Part shown: one piece after another, positions 12,934 to 13,002 of the stretch
Layout of the letters: each line of letters starts with the position of its first letter
How positions within the stretch are numbered: the stretch's first letter is position 1
Origin: JAICYJ01 sp036263035
Lineage (GTDB): Bacteria > Actinomycetota > Thermoleophilia > Gaiellales > JAICJC01
Reading direction: 5' to 3'
NCBI GenBank assembly: GCA_036263035.1
Contig: DATAHR010000052.1
Span: 1 to 13,002 of the forward strand
Length of the DNA stretch: 13,002 bases
Made by a program: the position numbers and the translations under genes
Notes under the pieces: model-generated
Database searches by the model: none
What the model saw: the letters and a program-made list of their open reading frames with translations, nothing else
Told to the model about the DNA's origin: nothing

Positions 12934-13002
12934 CTAGACCCCCTCGACGACCTCGCGCAGCGAGGCGCAGACATGGTCGACGTCCTCGTCCTCGAGCTGG
13001 AC
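12934..13002 (-). CDS. 3' end of an upstream gene (partial), possibly aminotransferase-like
   Basis: The last 69 bases read on the - strand as 22 sense codons and a TAG stop at 12934-12936. The peptide contains LEDEDVDHVCASLREVVEG, an acidic turn followed by an amphipathic helix, which is very protein-like. It resembles the C-terminal end of DegT/DnrJ/EryC1-type PLP aminotransferases, but that is a weak guess from a short tail. It runs in the same direction as the ligase operon and is separated from it by the structured region. Its final codons and stop lie inside the 5' arm of closing helix P1, so its translation could affect folding of that RNA. Confidence 0.7.
   Translation of the reverse strand, partial: VQLEDEDVDHVCASLREVVEGV

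Larger units (their letters stand above)
12675..12938 (-). ncRNA. Candidate large structured RNA preceding the GS-like gene; class not recognised
   Basis: Read on the - strand, about 264 bases fold into a closed, branched structure. P1 pairs 12918-12938 with 12675-12695 (21 bp, two G-U). A second long-range helix pairs 12881-12891 with 12701-12711 (11 bp, perfect). Hairpins in 5'-3' order are 12913-12916/12899-12902 (4 bp), 12856-12879 (10 bp, GGAC loop), 12824-12847 (10 bp, AUCA loop) and 12787-12811 (10 bp with one U-G). Then a branched arm closes with 12779-12784/12731-12736 (6 bp) and holds hairpins 12766-12777 (4 bp, GCGA loop) and 12751-12765 (6 bp with one U-G). All these non-Watson-Crick positions are G-U only on this strand, and GCGA is a GNRA tetraloop only on this strand, which supports an RNA over a DNA-level element. 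It begins over the stop codon of the preceding gene and ends 18 bases before the ligase ATG. A cis-regulatory leader, a processed RNA or a mobile hairpin element are possible. Confidence 0.6.

Noticed and set aside
12675..12938. Retron msr-msd or OMEGA/IS605-type RNA
   Set aside because: The closing inverted repeat with internal hairpins recalls a retron, but no reverse transcriptase, TnpB, IscB or transposase is in the window and the next gene is the ligase.
12675..12938. Miniature inverted-repeat transposable element
   Set aside because: Not fully excluded, but there is no target-site duplication next to either arm, and the strand-specific G-U pairs favour RNA. A genome-wide copy count would decide.

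Overview
This is high-GC bacterial DNA with dense genes, GTG and TTG starts beside ATG, 1- to 8-base gene overlaps, and long open shadow frames antisense to real genes. Together with a Gly/Ser-rich lipoprotein linker, this suggests an actinobacterium, perhaps a soil Thermoleophilia-type lineage. That placement is inference; no marker gene is present.

Layout. Bases 1-27 look like the end of a + strand gene. Bases 41-1348 (-) encode a DUF2254 membrane protein. Bases 1399-6837 (-) hold a complete Dpp/Opp-type ABC importer, transcribed in the order lipoprotein binding protein, permease B, permease C, ATPase D, ATPase F. A 105-base divergent spacer (6838-6942) separates it from a + strand gene (6943-9054) encoding a fused protein: a ketopantoate-reductase-like domain followed by an amidase-signature domain. 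Convergent with that gene, 16 bases away, is a tightly overlapping - strand operon (9071-12656): a glutamine-synthetase-like ligase, a metal-dependent amidohydrolase with an extra C-terminal region, and a second amidohydrolase of the FluG type. Bases 12934-13002 (-) are the 3' end of one more gene.

The most notable feature lies between that gene fragment and the ligase gene. About 264 bases (12675-12938) fold, when read as - strand RNA, into a branched structure. It has a 21-bp closing helix, a second 11-bp long-range helix, three 10-bp hairpins, a 6-bp helix enclosing two small hairpins, and a further small hairpin. Four positions that break perfect complementarity, two in the closing helix, one in a 10-bp hairpin and one in a small hairpin, are G-U pairs on the - strand and A-C mismatches on the + strand. 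One small loop is GNRA-type only on the - strand. This points to a structured RNA transcribed in the same direction as the ligase operon: a cis-regulatory leader or a processed noncoding RNA. I do not recognise it as a known class.

Working together (inference): the importer brings in a peptide- or amide-like compound. The amidase/reductase fusion, the two amidohydrolases and the GS-like ligase suggest catabolism of an amide or amine, possibly through gamma-glutamyl intermediates. The ligase plus FluG-type amidohydrolase pair matches, as separate genes, the domains fused in fungal FluG and plant NodGS proteins. The actual substrate cannot be read from the sequence.
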